64,000 bases of DNA from Campylorhamphus procurvoides (Eukaryota; Chordata; Aves; Passeriformes; Dendrocolaptidae), in assembly GCA_013396655.1 (NCBI GenBank), contig WBMV01000261.1, positions 282,436-346,435 on the forward strand, read 5' to 3'. Shown here piece after piece: positions 36,049-48,793 of the stretch (position 1 is its first letter; each line of letters opens with the position of its first letter). A program made the position numbers and the translations under genes. The notes below the pieces were generated by a model, which saw nothing but the letters and a program-made list of their open reading frames with translations, did no database searches and was not told where the DNA came from.

Positions 36049-39000
36049 AAAACTGGAGCTTGGTTTTGATCTACTGGAAAAGATGAAGGTTTGAAAATGA
36101 TCACATCAGCACATCAATATTAAATAAAGACATCAAAGAGCTGAAAGTCTTTTCTTAAGTGTTCTAGTTTACTTTCTTTTGTTTCTTTAAGTTGACTCGT
36201 GTTTCCTAATCTCTGCACAGCCTGATGGATGAGGCTCAGGGAGCAAAGCGACACCCATTTTTATTTCATGCCATATCACTGCAAAGATAAACAGCAGAGC
36301 AACCTCCTGTCTGGTGCTACTTATCACCACAAGTTCAAAGCAGGCTCCTTTTGAGTAGGAGCAACTTATCCCATCAGACAATTCATCTCTGACAGGAATG
36401 AGGCTTATTATAAGAGGTAGAAATGCCCATGAGGCAAGTAAATTTAATGAAGTTTGTAACGGACTGCAGGAATATCAACCAAATTATTAAGAATATGACA
36501 CAAGAAACAGTTAATTAAGACTGTCCATCTATCTCTCTCCTGCTCAGATGATGTTTGTTCTCTGAAGACGTGTCTGGTCAGATAACTGTGTCTTAACCCT
36601 GTCTCAACACAGGGAAACTTTGGGTGACACACTGTCCTGCACAAAAATGGGCAAAATCCACCCAAACAGAAAGTTTTATAGAAATGTGTCAGAAATAAAA
36701 CCTGCCAGTTATTTAGAGGAGGAGATGCCACAAAATGTGGTTCCAAACTGTCTCTCAACCCTGAGTTTTAAGGGAATAAGGAGCTGATGCCTAGTGAGGC
36801 TCTAAATATTCACTGAAATTGGACAGGGGTGTTACTGGAGGTTCCCTGAGTGTGCCAGGGACTGCCTGGCTCTCCTGGTTGCTGCTCTGGGTCCCTGTGC
36901 TGCTGGTGCTCATTGAAATAGCTCAGCTCCAATTTCCTCAGCTGTCCAGCTGTCTTTCCCCCTCCAATACTCATGAATAACCACTTTGACTCCTGAGCTT
37001 GCCCTCTGGGTTGATCTGTTTCGAGGGCAGCTGGCTCGGTGTGAATTAAGTTTGACATGTCTCTCATGAGCTCCTCGAGAATGGATGCTCTGTGGTGTCA
37101 GCAATGTCTTGCCCCAGCCAGATCTTGATGGGTTTTCAGCCTTCTGCCCACATCTCCTGCAAGGCAGACACTGCTCCTGTAGGGATTTGAAAGGCCAGGG
37201 GAGAGAAGCTGTTTTTGAGGTATTGCTAATTAGACCAGAAATGGAAATAGCAGGGGAAAAGAAGCTTAGAATGAAGCTAATGGTTTTTAGATTTCTGGTT
37301 TAATTTTACACAGCCAAGAGGCTCATAAGGCTTTGGAGAAACTATCAGGGGCTTGAGGGATTGCTTTTATTTATCTCAATCATTACAGGACCTTGTTTTG
37401 TTCGTTTTTGGTAACACATCTGTGATGAACTATTTGCCTCGGTGTTATTTATTCCTCACATGTCTAAAGTGCTTGCATGTTCTAGTCAAATTTATCTTAA
37501 CTTGGGTTGGAAACCCAAGAGCTGCAGTCTCTGGGGTGGCAATACTTGATCAGCAGCCATGGGTAGGAGGTTCTTCACTTGAGCACATCGTTACAGCATT
37601 CAAGCACTTTAAAATCCTTACCTGGAGCACCTGTCTACTCAAAGAGCTCCTGAAGGATTGCTAATATAAAAAGCCCATAAATTCATATCAGTGTGTTGTT
37701 CCTCTGGGGTAGACGTGTATTATGGGATGCAAACTAAGACAACTTCATGTAGTTGAGTGCAGAGTTTTAAGAGTAACTTTATGGTGGTTTAAAGCCTTTG
37801 GTCAAGTAGCTGAGCTTGATAATTGAGGTGATTTACTCGGGTGCACAGCTCTTCAGCTGGTTCTGATATAAACAAGGTAATAAATTGAGAGCGTGGGGAC
37901 ATGTCTATTAAAAGGCAAAGGAAGAATGAGTGGAACCCCAGGTGCATTGTCAAGATTAATATGCTCATTGGGTAAAGCTGGAGTGGTGCCAGAGAGGCGA
38001 TGGCTGAGGATGCAAAGGGAAAACTCAGTCTGACTGGAAACAACAGAAAACAAATCGGAAGCGACGTGGAACGGGGGAAAACACAAAGCATCCTAACAAC
38101 CTGAATAACCAGGTATCACAGCTCCCATAAAGATTTATTATGTAGTGGTAAAGCAGATCTGTGCAGTGTTTGGCTCCCTCCCTTCTGAGCATGAGAGCAG
38201 TTTGGATTTCAACCTCTGGAACATCTGGATTGACGGTGCCACAGTGGATCCCCCATTGCTATCAGATTTGTTCAGTAGATGTTAGCAAGAGACAAGGAAG
38301 AAAAATGAGGGGGGATATTGGACAAGAAAAGCTACTGAATGTGATTTCTCTCTCTAGCAAAAGGCTTATTATGGAAATATCAGTGAGAAGAATTAGAGAA
38401 GCACCTCAGGGCACTTGTGGCAGTGCCACAGCAGAATCCCTCACTCAGGGGGTGGCAGAGGTGGCATCGATCCTGTTGATCCTGGGGGGTGAAAAATGAT
38501 TTCAGAGGGTTAGTGATGGGCAGATATCCCTATCCTGGGACCTGGAGAGGGCCTGGCAAATCCTTTGAACCAAACATTTGTATCATCTGCTCTCACCATC
38601 TCCTTTGCTCCTCGTGCAAACGGTGTCTGGAGCTGGAGAGAGGCATCAGCGCTGTGGGGGAAGCTGGTGGCACCAACCAGCATCATTTATTTACAAACCC
38701 CCATATATAATGTTGTGCACTCCCAAACCCATTAAAGAGGCACCTTCCCATAAGCCATAATTGCCATTGTCATCACGTAAAAGTGCTCAGATGAAAATAG
38801 AATAACTAAAATGTGGTCTGAACCAGCACAAAGAATAAGGACCCCTCTGAGCAATTAGGAGCATTTACCAGCCTTTGTCCACTTCAAAACGACTACATAA
38901 GGCATGTTTTTTGCAGTATGAGCAAAGGCTTGGGCTAATTAGAGTGGTTTTGTTGAGTGTTTGAAGCTCAAAAATGCACTCCGTAAGTTTTTATGTTGTG

Positions 39001-39182
39001 AAGTTTACTCAAAGACCAGTGTTTTAGGATAATAAGGAGAAATCAAGTGAGGCTCAGCTGGCTGTGGACTCTGGAACGGGCTGTGCTCCCTTTGGGCTGT
39101 CTGTGCTCATTGTCTGGCTCACAGCAATTTCCAAGGGGGTTTTTAGGCATCAGGAGAAACCAACTGGTGTGAACCAAAAGCT
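36049..39182. other. Unique noncoding stretch
   Basis: No repeat family or RNA gene is recognised. It contains the candidate element at 38730-39060. AT-rich segments around 36380-36560 and 37190-37460 are also unique, with no diagnostic motif. Confidence 0.5.
38730..39060. promoter_or_regulatory. Candidate conserved noncoding element
   Basis: Unique AT-rich sequence with motifs including 'gccataattgccattgtc', 'gagcaattaggagcattt', 'gggctaattagagtgg' and 'aaaacgactacataagg'. It lacks repeats and frames. Compositional judgement only. Confidence 0.22.
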
Positions 39183-39345
39183 CAGGGAAGTGGTGGAGTC
39201 ACCATCCCTGGAAGTGTTCGAGGAGATGTGTGGATGTGGCACTTGAGGACAGGCTGGAGTGGTGGATGCAGTGATGGGGCTGGGTTGGCACTTGGACTTG
39301 ATGCTCTTAAAGGTCATTTCCAACCTTATCAATTCCATGATTTTA
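39183..39345 (+). mobile_element. CR1 LINE 3' fragment, type C tail
   Basis: Sense CR1 3' end: 'gggaagtggtggagtcacc', 'atccctggaagtgttcg', 'gatgtgtggatgtggcacttg', 'cacttggacttgatgctc' and the terminal 'catttccaaccttatcaattcc'. About 160 bp, moderately diverged. Confidence 0.92.
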
Positions 39346-39560
39346 AAAGACAGCTTTTCCTATTTGTAGATGATGATTAATGAGGCCCATCAGACATCCC
39401 ACTTTAAAACCCTTTCCATCAGATAAAGCCCCTTCAGTCGCCTCACTCCTTATTTTATTTCAATCCATTTTCCCCTCATATTTCTTTTAACGTGAGCTGT
39501 CAAAAGCAGTCTCTGCTGCTTTGTATCTGCTTGTCACATTTGCTGACAGCCCAAACGAGA
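39346..39560. promoter_or_regulatory. Candidate conserved noncoding element next to CR1
   Basis: Immediately right of the CR1 tail: AT-rich unique sequence with 'gatgatgattaatgagg', 'ccatcagataaagcccc' and 'tcttttaacgtgagctgtc'. No simple repeat or frame explains it. Confidence 0.2.
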
Positions 39561-40744
39561 AGATTCTTGGGCTGAAACCTCAGGAAATGTTAGTGGGAGG
39601 TGCCTGTGTCACCTGGGTGACACCTTGGGTGACACTGTCAGTGCAGCTCCCATGAGTGGCTGGCACGTTGCTCTGCCACGGGGACCTGCAGGTGTCCCCT
39701 GCTCCCCTCAGCCCTGCTGGCTCTGGCTCTCTGGGCTGCTTTAATCTCCAGGCTTGCATCTTCCAGGGCAGGAAAGCTTTCCTGGTGGGAAGGAGTTCCC
39801 ATAGCAGAGCTCCCTTCATGGGAAAGGTCCCAGTGCTCATGATCTCCAGTTTCAGGAGTCATTAGGAAAGAACCAACTTTGCTCCTAAAGTGTTAGACAA
39901 AATCAAGATTATTTTCAAAATAGGAGTATTTTCCAAGCCCAGCTCAGCCCATGCATCTCTTCCTTCCATCCTGCCTTTCTCTGTCACAGAGATCCTCTTA
40001 TTTTTCCTCCTGTTGGCACATCCCAGAGATGGCAAATCAGCTGCATTTCCCTCCAGCTCGCTCTGCTGGGAGCTCTGGCCACCCCTGGAGTGCATCAGCT
40101 CATCCTAATGCTGTTCTGACAACAGAGCTCATGTGTTTGCAGGGTTATTCTGGGCTGGCTCTGGCTCTGGCTCAGCTCCAGAATGGATGAATGGCACAAA
40201 TGGCCATTCAGGAATAAGTTCCTGCCAACATGAAAGCACCAAGTTGTGTTTCCCTTGCCCAGATAGGCAGTTCTTTGCAGTCCTTTGCATCTTTCATTAA
40301 TGGCTCATAAACCCCCAAAGTCGTATAGCAGAAAGTACAGTGGATTTTTATTTTAAAGCACTTTTACTAATGTTTGTTACTCAGAGGCTTGCTGATTTCC
40401 ATGGCATGGAGCTGGGTTATGCAGATGCACAGCTTCCAGACAGAGAGAGCTCAGAAGGGAGGATGAGCATCTGCCTGTCCTCAGACTGACTCTCCTCCCT
40501 CCCAGAAATAGTTTTACTTTGTTTTACAGAGATTTTTTAGGAATGCTAATGTGAAAGAACAGGAATTTGGGACTTATGGTTACTGGAAATACAAAGCCCA
40601 TAGCCAGTGTTTATTCTCTTGCAAGTGCCTTTGGTGTTAATAAAGGGGCTTAGAAAGCATGCAGGTACTTTCATTGCATGAGAATAAATAAATGTATATA
40701 CAAATATATGTTTGAGCACATTGGGAACCACATTGCTCTCTAAA
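39561..40744. other. Unique noncoding stretch
   Basis: Nothing recognisable; frames at 39580-39865 overlap on opposite strands. Confidence 0.5.
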
Positions 40745-41068
40745 AGCCCCTGAAAGGAGGTTGGAGAGAGGTGGAAGTTGATCTTTTCTCCCATGCAACA
40801 AGTGGTAGGACAAGAGGAAATGGCTTCAAGTTGCACCAGGGAAGTTTACATTGGATTTTAGGGAAAATTTCCTTACAGAAAGGGTTTTTCAACACTGCAC
40901 CAGGCTGTCCAGGGCAGTGGTGGAGTCACCAACCCTGGAGGGATGTAAAAGATGTACAGATGTGGCACCTGGGGACATGGGTTAGTGGTGGCTTTGGCAG
41001 TGCTGGGGGAATGGTTGGACTTGATGGTCTCAGAGTTCTTTTCCAATGCAAATGATTCTGTGGTTGTG
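40745..41068 (+). mobile_element. CR1 LINE 3' fragment, type C tail, long copy
   Basis: The longest type C copy, about 320 bp in sense orientation. It includes 'ggtaggacaagaggaaatgg', 'cttcaagttgcaccaggg', 'gggcagtggtggagtcacc', 'gacatgggttagtggtggc', 'aatggttggacttgatgg' and the terminal 'cttttccaatgcaaatgatt'. It is clearly diverged from the bird CR1 consensus and has no coding capacity. Confidence 0.93.
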
Positions 41069-41534
41069 TGTGGGATGCACACCCCTTTTTAGGCCAAGTC
41101 AATAATAATTGTAGAAAAAAAAATCCCAACTACTGAGAAAATTAGGAAAATGCTTAAGGACTTGCACCAAAAATTGGAACCTTGGAAAGTGTTCAGCCTC
41201 GGTGAACTTTGTTTTAACCAGTGGATCTTTTGGAGGAATATTAAAGGATGTAATCCAACTAGAGCAAGCAGCAAATATTGACAGTATGGATTGTCCCAAG
41301 CTCCTGGAAGAAAGGAATTACTCTGTGGTTACAGTAGTTCTGGCTGACTTTTGAGTCTCATATCCCAGGAAAAGCTGCGTGGTTGGAGGGGATGAAGGGA
41401 GGGAGGAGGGGGCTGGTTCTGCCTGAGGGGTCTGTGCCATCCCCTGCTCCTGGATGCTGCTGGGAGAATCCCACGGGTAAATCCCTTTAGTTTTGAGTGT
41501 TCCCTCTTTCTGTCAGCAGCAAGGAAGGCAGGCA
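41069..41534. other. Unique noncoding stretch
   Basis: Nothing recognisable between two CR1 copies in the same orientation. Confidence 0.5.
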
Positions 41535-41614
41535 CATGGGGGGATTTTGGGGTTGTCCCACACAGGGCCAGGAGTTGGGCTCAATGACCCTTATGATGAT
41601 ATTCTTTGTTTCTC
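41535..41614 (+). mobile_element. CR1 LINE 3' remnant, type B tail with internal deletion
   Basis: 'cacacagggccaggagttgg' and 'gctcaatgacccttatgatg' match the type B 3' end, but the 'gggtcccttccagctcag' segment before the terminal 'gatattct' is missing. This suggests a small deletion within the tail. Confidence 0.75.
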
Positions 41615-43933
41615 CTCCTCTTTCTGTGGCTGATCATTCATTACCAACAAGGCAAGGATGCTGAGTGTGTGTTCTGTAGCTCCTGCAAACACCCAGTTCA
41701 GGTGGAGGGGGAGGTTTGGCTGCTCCTCACAGCCCATCCATCAGCTCACCCTTGGAGGGGCAGACAGGCTGTTTTGTGCTCTCAGTGCTCCAAGATGAGC
41801 AGAAAGCAAACACGATGGAGTCACAGGCACCATCTAATTGAAATCTCCTCTTGCATCTGAATGACTCCTCAGCCACACTTCTCTCTCAGCCCTAATTGCC
41901 TCATTTGAACTATTCTTTGTTTTGTAGTTTGAAAGCTGTTTAGGAGTAGTAGGCAAACGCCTGACCTTCAAAACAGAGGAGAAGGGAGAAATTAAACAGA
42001 TTAATGCGCCTGCTATTTAAGCCCTTGTGGTGGGTGGGATTTTTGGCTGCCAAAGCCCCATTCTGTGAATACAAGACATCAAGGCCATGGATATTTCAAC
42101 ACACATTTTATCAGCAGTGCAAACAGACACTTAACACGAGGTGTTTTGCATACAGAACTTAATGTATTCACTTCAGGAGGTTATTTTTAGCTCCCAAGAG
42201 CAGTCATGTGGATGGCTGATGCGCTTGTGTTGCCCCAGTGGATTGCAGACATATGTTGGAGTAAATGTGGCAGAGAAAGCATGACTGAGACAGGCATAAA
42301 TCCTTTTAAGATCAATTATTGACACGCTTCTTACAAAAGCTCCTCCCTGAGTTCACTGGGACAGAAGGAACAATAACAGTGGGGTTTGCATCGTGCCAGA
42401 CGCACCCAGAGGGTTGTTTGGTTCCACACGTACTATAGGATGGGTTTAACATCCCTACTCCTAAATGAAATGGGGAAAAAACAGCAAAAAAAGGAAAAAC
42501 TAACATAGTAAAGCCAAGATACAAATGTAGTGACTCAAGTTCACAGCAACAAACTTGCTTGAACGTGCTTGTGCTGAACATGAACCAAGAAATGATCCAG
42601 AATAGGCTGTTCTCATAATGACCATAAAATGGGGTGAATGAGGTCAACTCTCATTGTAACGTCAATTCTTTTTAAGTCTGGCATAAATCTGATCTCCAAA
42701 ATCACTCACATACACTTGTACAGTATTTTTGGCAATATAAAACAAATAACTTTGATGTCTCTGTGTGTTTGAAAACAGAGCAGCTGGGAGAGAAGAACCT
42801 TTGCACTGAAGGAAACACTTTGTTCCAGCTAACATTTCTCCTCCTAACTCTTTGGCTATATAAAAAATTACTTAAAAATACCTCAAACCCAGCCTTGTTA
42901 AAAGAGATTTGGAGATGCAAGAAAAACACATGAAAACCCTTATAAATGGTTTGTCTCTAGTAAGCAGTTCTGCTTTTTTATCCTTGAGAAACTTTGTGCA
43001 TGAAAGGTCCTGCTCATGCTGAGCAAGGACCGGCATTTCACAGGGACAGGTTTCATCATTTCTTATTAATTATTTTTATTTATCCAGTTTCCTATTCATG
43101 CTTTAATAAAGTCCATTTATTGAAGCTGTGGGCTGGAATGGAGCTTCCCAGCACTCCAGCCTGGCATCTGCTTCTTCAAAGAAGAGTCAGGATCTGCTCT
43201 CCAGGTGACCAAGAGCATCCAAACACGAGCAATATCAAATGCTCTTGGCTGTTTTCTCTGGAGCAAAGCAGTTTCCAAGCAGGCTGCCTGGCCAATTTTT
43301 GGATAAGCAGACGTGGAAATGGAGAGGCCAGCCTTCAGAGAATTCAGAGAAGAGAAAAGACAGCTGGATTCAAGAAAAGAAGTTCAAAGAGAAAAAAAAG
43401 TTCATCTATAATTCTCTTGTAAAGTAGGAAAAATAAGGATAAGCCCAAATTTTACTCCATTCCTGTTTCATTTCTTAGACTCTTAACTGTCTCAAAGGAG
43501 CTTCTGGGTGCACTCTGCAAACATTGTAGAACTCTTTCAGATTTTTTGTTTTTTCCTCCTTTAAAAGCGAAAAACCAACCAACTAACCAAACACTAAAAC
43601 CCCAAACCAAAACCACCACCAAACCCAACTTTAGGGCTGGCTGTAAAAGCAGAGGCACAGAACTGAGCACCACTGTGGCTCTGTATTCCTTGTTCCCTAA
43701 GGGGGTGCAGCTCAGACTGTGGTTACAGAGTGTTCCTTGTGGGTTTTAGACCTGAAATTCAGGTGATTTCTCATTATCACTGTTGCTGAGATAAATACAA
43801 AATATTTTGAAAAGGCTCCTAAGCATCAGGTTGGCTCAAAACTCCTCAGTGAGCTGTGGCTTTGAGGGCCCCAACGAAACAAGTGCCTGTGAGCAGCACT
43901 CACCCCACAAGGGTCACACCCTGGAACAATATA
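41615..43933. other. Unique noncoding stretch
   Basis: No retroelement or RNA gene recognised. It contains an A/C-only tract at 43570-43629. The longest frame (42994-43422, 142 codons, plus strand) ends in a lysine-rich stretch encoded by AAA/AAG-rich sequence and has no recognisable domain. Confidence 0.5.
43570..43629 (-). repeat. A/C-rich low-complexity tract (G/T-rich on minus)
   Basis: About 60 bp almost devoid of G, with only two T, composed of 'ccaaccaactaacc' and 'accccaaaccaaaaccacc' type units. On the minus strand it is G/T-rich with short G-runs. Smaller A/C-rich stretches occur near 1869-1900 and 55464-55500. Confidence 0.85.
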
Positions 43934-44095
43934 AAGAATTACAGGATGGGTTGGGTTGGAAGGGACCTTCAGGCTCATCCTGTTGCTCCCCCTTCCATGA
44001 GCAGGGACACTTTCCACTAATCCAGGTTGCTCCAAGCCCTGTCCAACGTGGCCTTGGACACTTCCAGGGATGGGGCACCAACAACCTCCAAAGCT
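43934..44095 (-). mobile_element. CR1 LINE 3' fragment, type A tail
   Basis: Reverse complement of a CR1 3' region: 'gggttgggttggaagggacc', 'ccatgagcagggacactttcc', 'ttgctccaagccctgtcc' and 'ccttggacacttccagggatg'. It may extend weakly to about 44140. Confidence 0.93.
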
Positions 44096-46765
44096 GCTCT
44101 TTGCCTCCCCTTGTCCTCAGCACCCTGGTGTGAACGATGAGGTGGCACCTGCACAGCACCCACCTGTGCCCAAGGTGGGCAGGAGGAATCCCCAGTGGTG
44201 CAAACCAGTCCTCAGAGCCCGTGCTCAGGGATAATCTTTGATATAATTCCTATGCAAACCCTGATCTCTCCCAAGGTCGTGTCTTCTGGGCCAGTCTTTG
44301 GGGGCTCACCTGTGATGTGCTTTGCGCATGGATTTTGCAAAATGATGTTCCAGGTCAGTGGCCAAGAGGGGGTAAGTGCAGATCAGCTGAGGAAATGGGA
44401 TATTTTATTCTCCAAGCATCCCCACTTGGCAGCTTTAATCCCCGACCCACAGAGCAATCACTCAGGCCCCTGAACACCAAGCTTGCACGATTTTACTGCC
44501 AGGCAGGAGCAGTATGGATTTTTACTCTGTGTTCTCTAGGAAAGTGTATTGATTTGGCACAAGAGACATCAATAGGTCCAGGGAACTGAATAAAGAGTCT
44601 GAAACCAGTCTTAAAAAATAATAATAATAATAATAAAAAGTGCAGTTGATAAGTGAAATGAGCCATTTATTATTCTGAAAGCCGCACTGGTCACACCATT
44701 TGAATTCTTTGCTGAGTGTTGACTTTTCCAATTGCCTCCTGTACAGTTTTCCTCCCTCTTTGTGGAATAAAACATGTGAGACAAGGGAAGGAAGGCTGTG
44801 GGAGATTGGGGCTGTCTTTATTATCTGCCTGTGCTTCTGGAGGCTTCCCAATGCAACTCTTCTCACCTGGAGATATTTGGGTTCAGAAATACCAATGGAA
44901 AATGCATCATTTCTTGGAAACAGAAAATTTTCATTTTGGTGCATTTTAATTTCTGGTTTCCATCAAAATTTTATTCTTTGAAGCTTTCTCTTCATCTCCA
45001 CAGCTGGCAGACAGCTCTGACAACTGCCCCTCTGCTCTGCCCTTCATTTCTCAGCCCCTTTGGTATAAAAGGGAGACAAGTGTGCAGGGTTTGCACTCCT
45101 GTACGTGTGAATATCTGTGATTGGCAGCACACTAACAGTGTTTGGCAGCCTCTGACACTGGCTTACCCAGGCCACGTCAGCTCTTTGCCAATTGCTATGG
45201 CTGGGCTGTAACCCAGATGTGTGAAATGCAGCTCTAAAGAAATCAATCATTATTCAGTCTAATCTGCTGTAATCTGTTAAATGTGGTGGGCTTTGGCCAA
45301 TTGTCCCCTGCAGTTACGCTCTGATGTGTCCCTGTTCCCTGCCTGTGCTCTGGGCACCGAGCAGCGTTCCCACAGCCCATGGGACCATTAAATCCATCTC
45401 CCCTCGGATTTATGCTGCCTTTATTCAGCACTTTCTGCCTCTACTTTGAGCTCTCTCTGCCCTTTCACAAAGTGGCTTCGGGAAAAGAAGCTGAATAAAA
45501 TGGGAATAACCCTTGGTGGAATAAACTGGAGGCAGCTGAACCACCCTGCCCTCCCCGTGTCCCCAGGGCTAGGATGGAACTGAGACCTGTGCTCTGCTCT
45601 GCTGGAGCTTCCCCCTTTCCAGGCAGGTGTTCAAGCATGGAATGAGAGGGACTGTTGGCACTGAGTGTATTTTTCACTTGGAAGATGGGAATTCTGAGGG
45701 AAATGCTCCTGGTCAGCCCCAGGGCTCCCAGCTCAGCAGGGCTGTCACTCAGGTGTTTCTGTGCCATCTGATCCTTCTCTTATTTCGCACAGGGTGATGG
45801 TTCATTCTGTTCTTGCCCTGAGGAAACTCGTATGGGCAGATCCTCAGCAGCTGCTGGATGGCACCTTACCTGGCTGCAGACCCTGGCTCAGCACCAGCTA
45901 CAGCCCAGCTGCTCAGCTCAACCAGGGAGATCTTTATCCCCTTAATTCCATTTTTTAACTGTCTGTGGGCAAATTGACTGGGAGACAGGACTGGTGAGCA
46001 GTGGTGGAAATAAAAAATGTTGCTCTATTTCAAGCAGGGTACAATCAGGGAGGAAGAGTATATAAATAAAACATCCTGCATAAAATCTGGCAGGATGAGG
46101 CTTTCCATCTGCATCTGCCTGGGGCTTGCAGAGCTCAGGGAGCCTGGGGCAGAGGAAAGTGCTGGCTGTGAGGAGAAGAAAGAGTCCCCCAGCTTCCCCT
46201 TGGTGCTGCAAAGCAAGGCAGGGATGTTATGGGTTGGTGCTTCCAAACCTGTACAATTGGCAAGTGAAAGAGAGCGATTCATTCCCCTCCCCTGTCCCTC
46301 TTACACCAGCACTTTGTACACCTGAGTTAACAGCAACGAGTCAGTTTTGCCTTGTCTGTAAATTAGCCCTGGCTCAATTATGTGCTTTGCAGGTCGCAGT
46401 TGTTCCTTTATTCCTCTTCCCTTTCAGCTCTCACTGGAGTGGTGGGTCCCCTTCTCCTTTTGCAGCCACACTCTTGTCCCTGGAGTTGGCACATGCCTTT
46501 ATTTAGCATCTGAAGGAATTGATTCCCCTTCCCCCTGGGGTGCAGGATGATTGCTGCCCCTCATGGGAGGTGTCAGTATCAGGCTGTACAATTGTTGGTG
46601 AGATAAAGCCTTTTTCTGGAATGTAATAAAAATATATTTCTGGCTCCAGATCTCTGGGTTGTATCTTTGAAAGCCTAGAGGAAAGCTGTTATTTTTGAAG
46701 CTCCACCGAGGTGTTAAAGTGATCTCCATTGAGCCCTTCCAGTTCTGTGTCCTCCATCCATAGGA
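44096..46765. other. Unique noncoding stretch
   Basis: No repeat family beyond a short TAA microsatellite at 44618. Frames at 44522-45211 overlap on both strands and lack domains. Confidence 0.5.
44618..44636. repeat. (TAA)n microsatellite
   Basis: A run of about six TAA units inside an A-rich context. The polytyrosine in a minus-strand frame is a by-product. Confidence 0.93.
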
Positions 46766-46830
46766 AGTGCCAGGAGAAGCTGTGGATGCTCCATCCCTGG
46801 AGGTGTTTAAGGCCTGGCTGGAGGGAGCCT
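46766..46830 (+). mobile_element. CR1 LINE internal remnant
   Basis: 'caggagaagctgtggatgc', 'tccatccctggaggtgttt' and 'aaggcctggctggagggagc' match the internal segment of CR1 (gaagctgtggctgcc...ccctggaagtgtccaaggccaggttgg). No 3' tail follows, so this is a remnant truncated at both ends. Confidence 0.6.
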
Positions 46831-48766
46831 GGCCATGCCCTCGTGATCCTCTGACATGGCAGGATCAGGGCAGAGGATGCTCCCAGCCTCTGCTTACTCT
46901 AGATGTGGATTTTTTTCCATTCCTCTCCACTGCAGACTTTTGAAATCCAAACATCTTCATTAATGCCTGCACTACGCCTTTATAAAGGTCCTAAATATAA
47001 CAGGGAGAAACAAAAAGAAGATTTGCTGGGGGGGAAAAAAGCTGTAATTAAGCCATGTCAGATGCCTGCAGTGCAAGTGGGAAATCTGAATAAAGACAAT
47101 GGCGTGTGTGAGTTAAGGGTGTGAGTCAGCCTGGAGTCAGCGTGGATTGCAAAAGCTGCCTCTGGATTGTCTCCAAGACCTGATCCTACACAAAAATAGG
47201 TTTCTATTTGTGTTACAGTAGTGAGGGACGTCCTACAGAGGTGATTTGGCCTCTGAGAGAGTGGTACACTCGTTGGCTCTGAGGATGAGAGACATTTCTC
47301 CCTCTTTGTGATATACCTGGACTTCAAGGCTTTGTGTTTTGGCTTTGAGTTCAGCGTTCAGGAGCACTCAGATGTGAATTTCAGGAAGCATATGCTTTTG
47401 CACCATGAAAAGTTGCAGCTGGAGTACCAAAACGAACAGGTTTGAACAGAAACTTTGATGTTTTGCAGAGGTTTTTCTTTTCTAAATGTTTTCAAGTCCA
47501 TGAGAGAGCAGCATTAAGTGCTTGTGAGAAGGAGAGTTTGGGATAAGAACCAGAGGGACTTCATGTCTTTCATTGCAGCCACTTGACACATCCCTGATGG
47601 GCTCTGCTTTTCTTTTTAGTGGCCAGATTTTGCTTCTTGGAGAAGAAACTGCATTTCTCAGTGTTGCTGATTTGACCCTCTGTGACTTCTTGAGTTTCCC
47701 TTCAAGCCACTGATGCCTTTAGGAGAAAGCAGGTAGAGCTGCCACCAGGGCAGGTGGGACATCAGAGGAGCAGCAGGATGTGCATGTTTAGGAGGAATAG
47801 GTCAAGTCCTGGTCTTGAAGGTTCCCCACAGCAACCCCAAGCCCTGTAGGGGTAAATGGCCCTTCAAACCCATTTGCACCTGGTGAACACGAGGGGCCCT
47901 GTAGGATTTCCCACTGATACAGATTAAATTACCAGGTTTCTGTGGAATGCAACAGCACTCAGAAGAAATAACCCCACAGGAGCAGAGTATTAAATAGGGA
48001 ATGATAACCATCCCGAGGAACTTAATGGGAAACTCTATCCCCGTTAGGGAGTTTTGTGGGGGGCTCTGCAGACCAGGAGTGGGGTTATTGATCTGCCTGG
48101 CCCCTGGCTGGGCTCTGCAGGGACCACCAGCCCCCACTGCAGGCTCACACTGCCATGGCCAAGGTTCATTAGAGCTGCATGGACTCGGTCCTTGCTTTGG
48201 CACCATCAGCAGTGACTCCTTCCCCTACCAGAGGGAAGAGATGGCAGTGATGGTCTCTACTGTCACAGAAGTCAAAGCCACAAAGCAGCTGCACTTTTTT
48301 ACACTGGAGTGATTGAAAGCAGAATCTTCTATTGGTGCTGATGCAGGGGGAAAAAAATGGGTATTGTTTGGTTGGGGGAATGATTTCTTCTGCTTTCCTT
48401 GAAGGCCCCATCCAGCTGATTTCTTGTCTCACCAGCTAAAAAGGAGTTGACATGTTTCAGAATCTCTGTGATATCTTGACAGCTGAGAGTGTTGAGCTTG
48501 CTTGGGCTTTGTCAATGATCGGTGTCTCAGAGGGGCAAACTCACAGAGACAACTTTGTCTTCAGCTTACAGAAACATTTGTGTGGTGGCTGCTCTGGTGG
48601 AGAAAAGCCTGCAGGGGAGAGCAAGCAGAAAAAGCCACTGATTAATAGCTTAATCAAATTTTTGTACCTTAATGGAAGAGTAAACAAGGTGAATTCCTGA
48701 CTAGAGACAGCAGGGAGTGTCAGAGGTGGGACGGTGAGATCCAGATGGGAAGACCCTCAGAATCCA

Positions 48767-48784
48767 GGGGTGGGAGGGTGGGGG
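48767..48784 (+). other. Tight G-quadruplex motif
   Basis: GGGG-T-GGG-A-GGG-T-GGGGG: four G-runs with single-base loops on the plus strand. This loop length is the class expected to fold most stably. An ambiguous base lies nine positions downstream, at 48793. Confidence 0.85.
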
Positions 48785-48792
48785 TGACTCCT

Positions 48793-48793
48793 N
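48793..48793. other. Single ambiguous base (N)
   Basis: One of two Ns in the window (the other is at 21481). It sits just downstream of the single-base-loop quadruplex motif, so a sequencing or base-calling failure there is plausible. Its true length in the genome is unknown. Confidence 0.99.

Noticed and set aside
44371..44380. GTAAGT donor-like sequence after a short frame
   Set aside because: A consensus donor of this length is expected many times in 64 kb, and no upstream exon could be supported.
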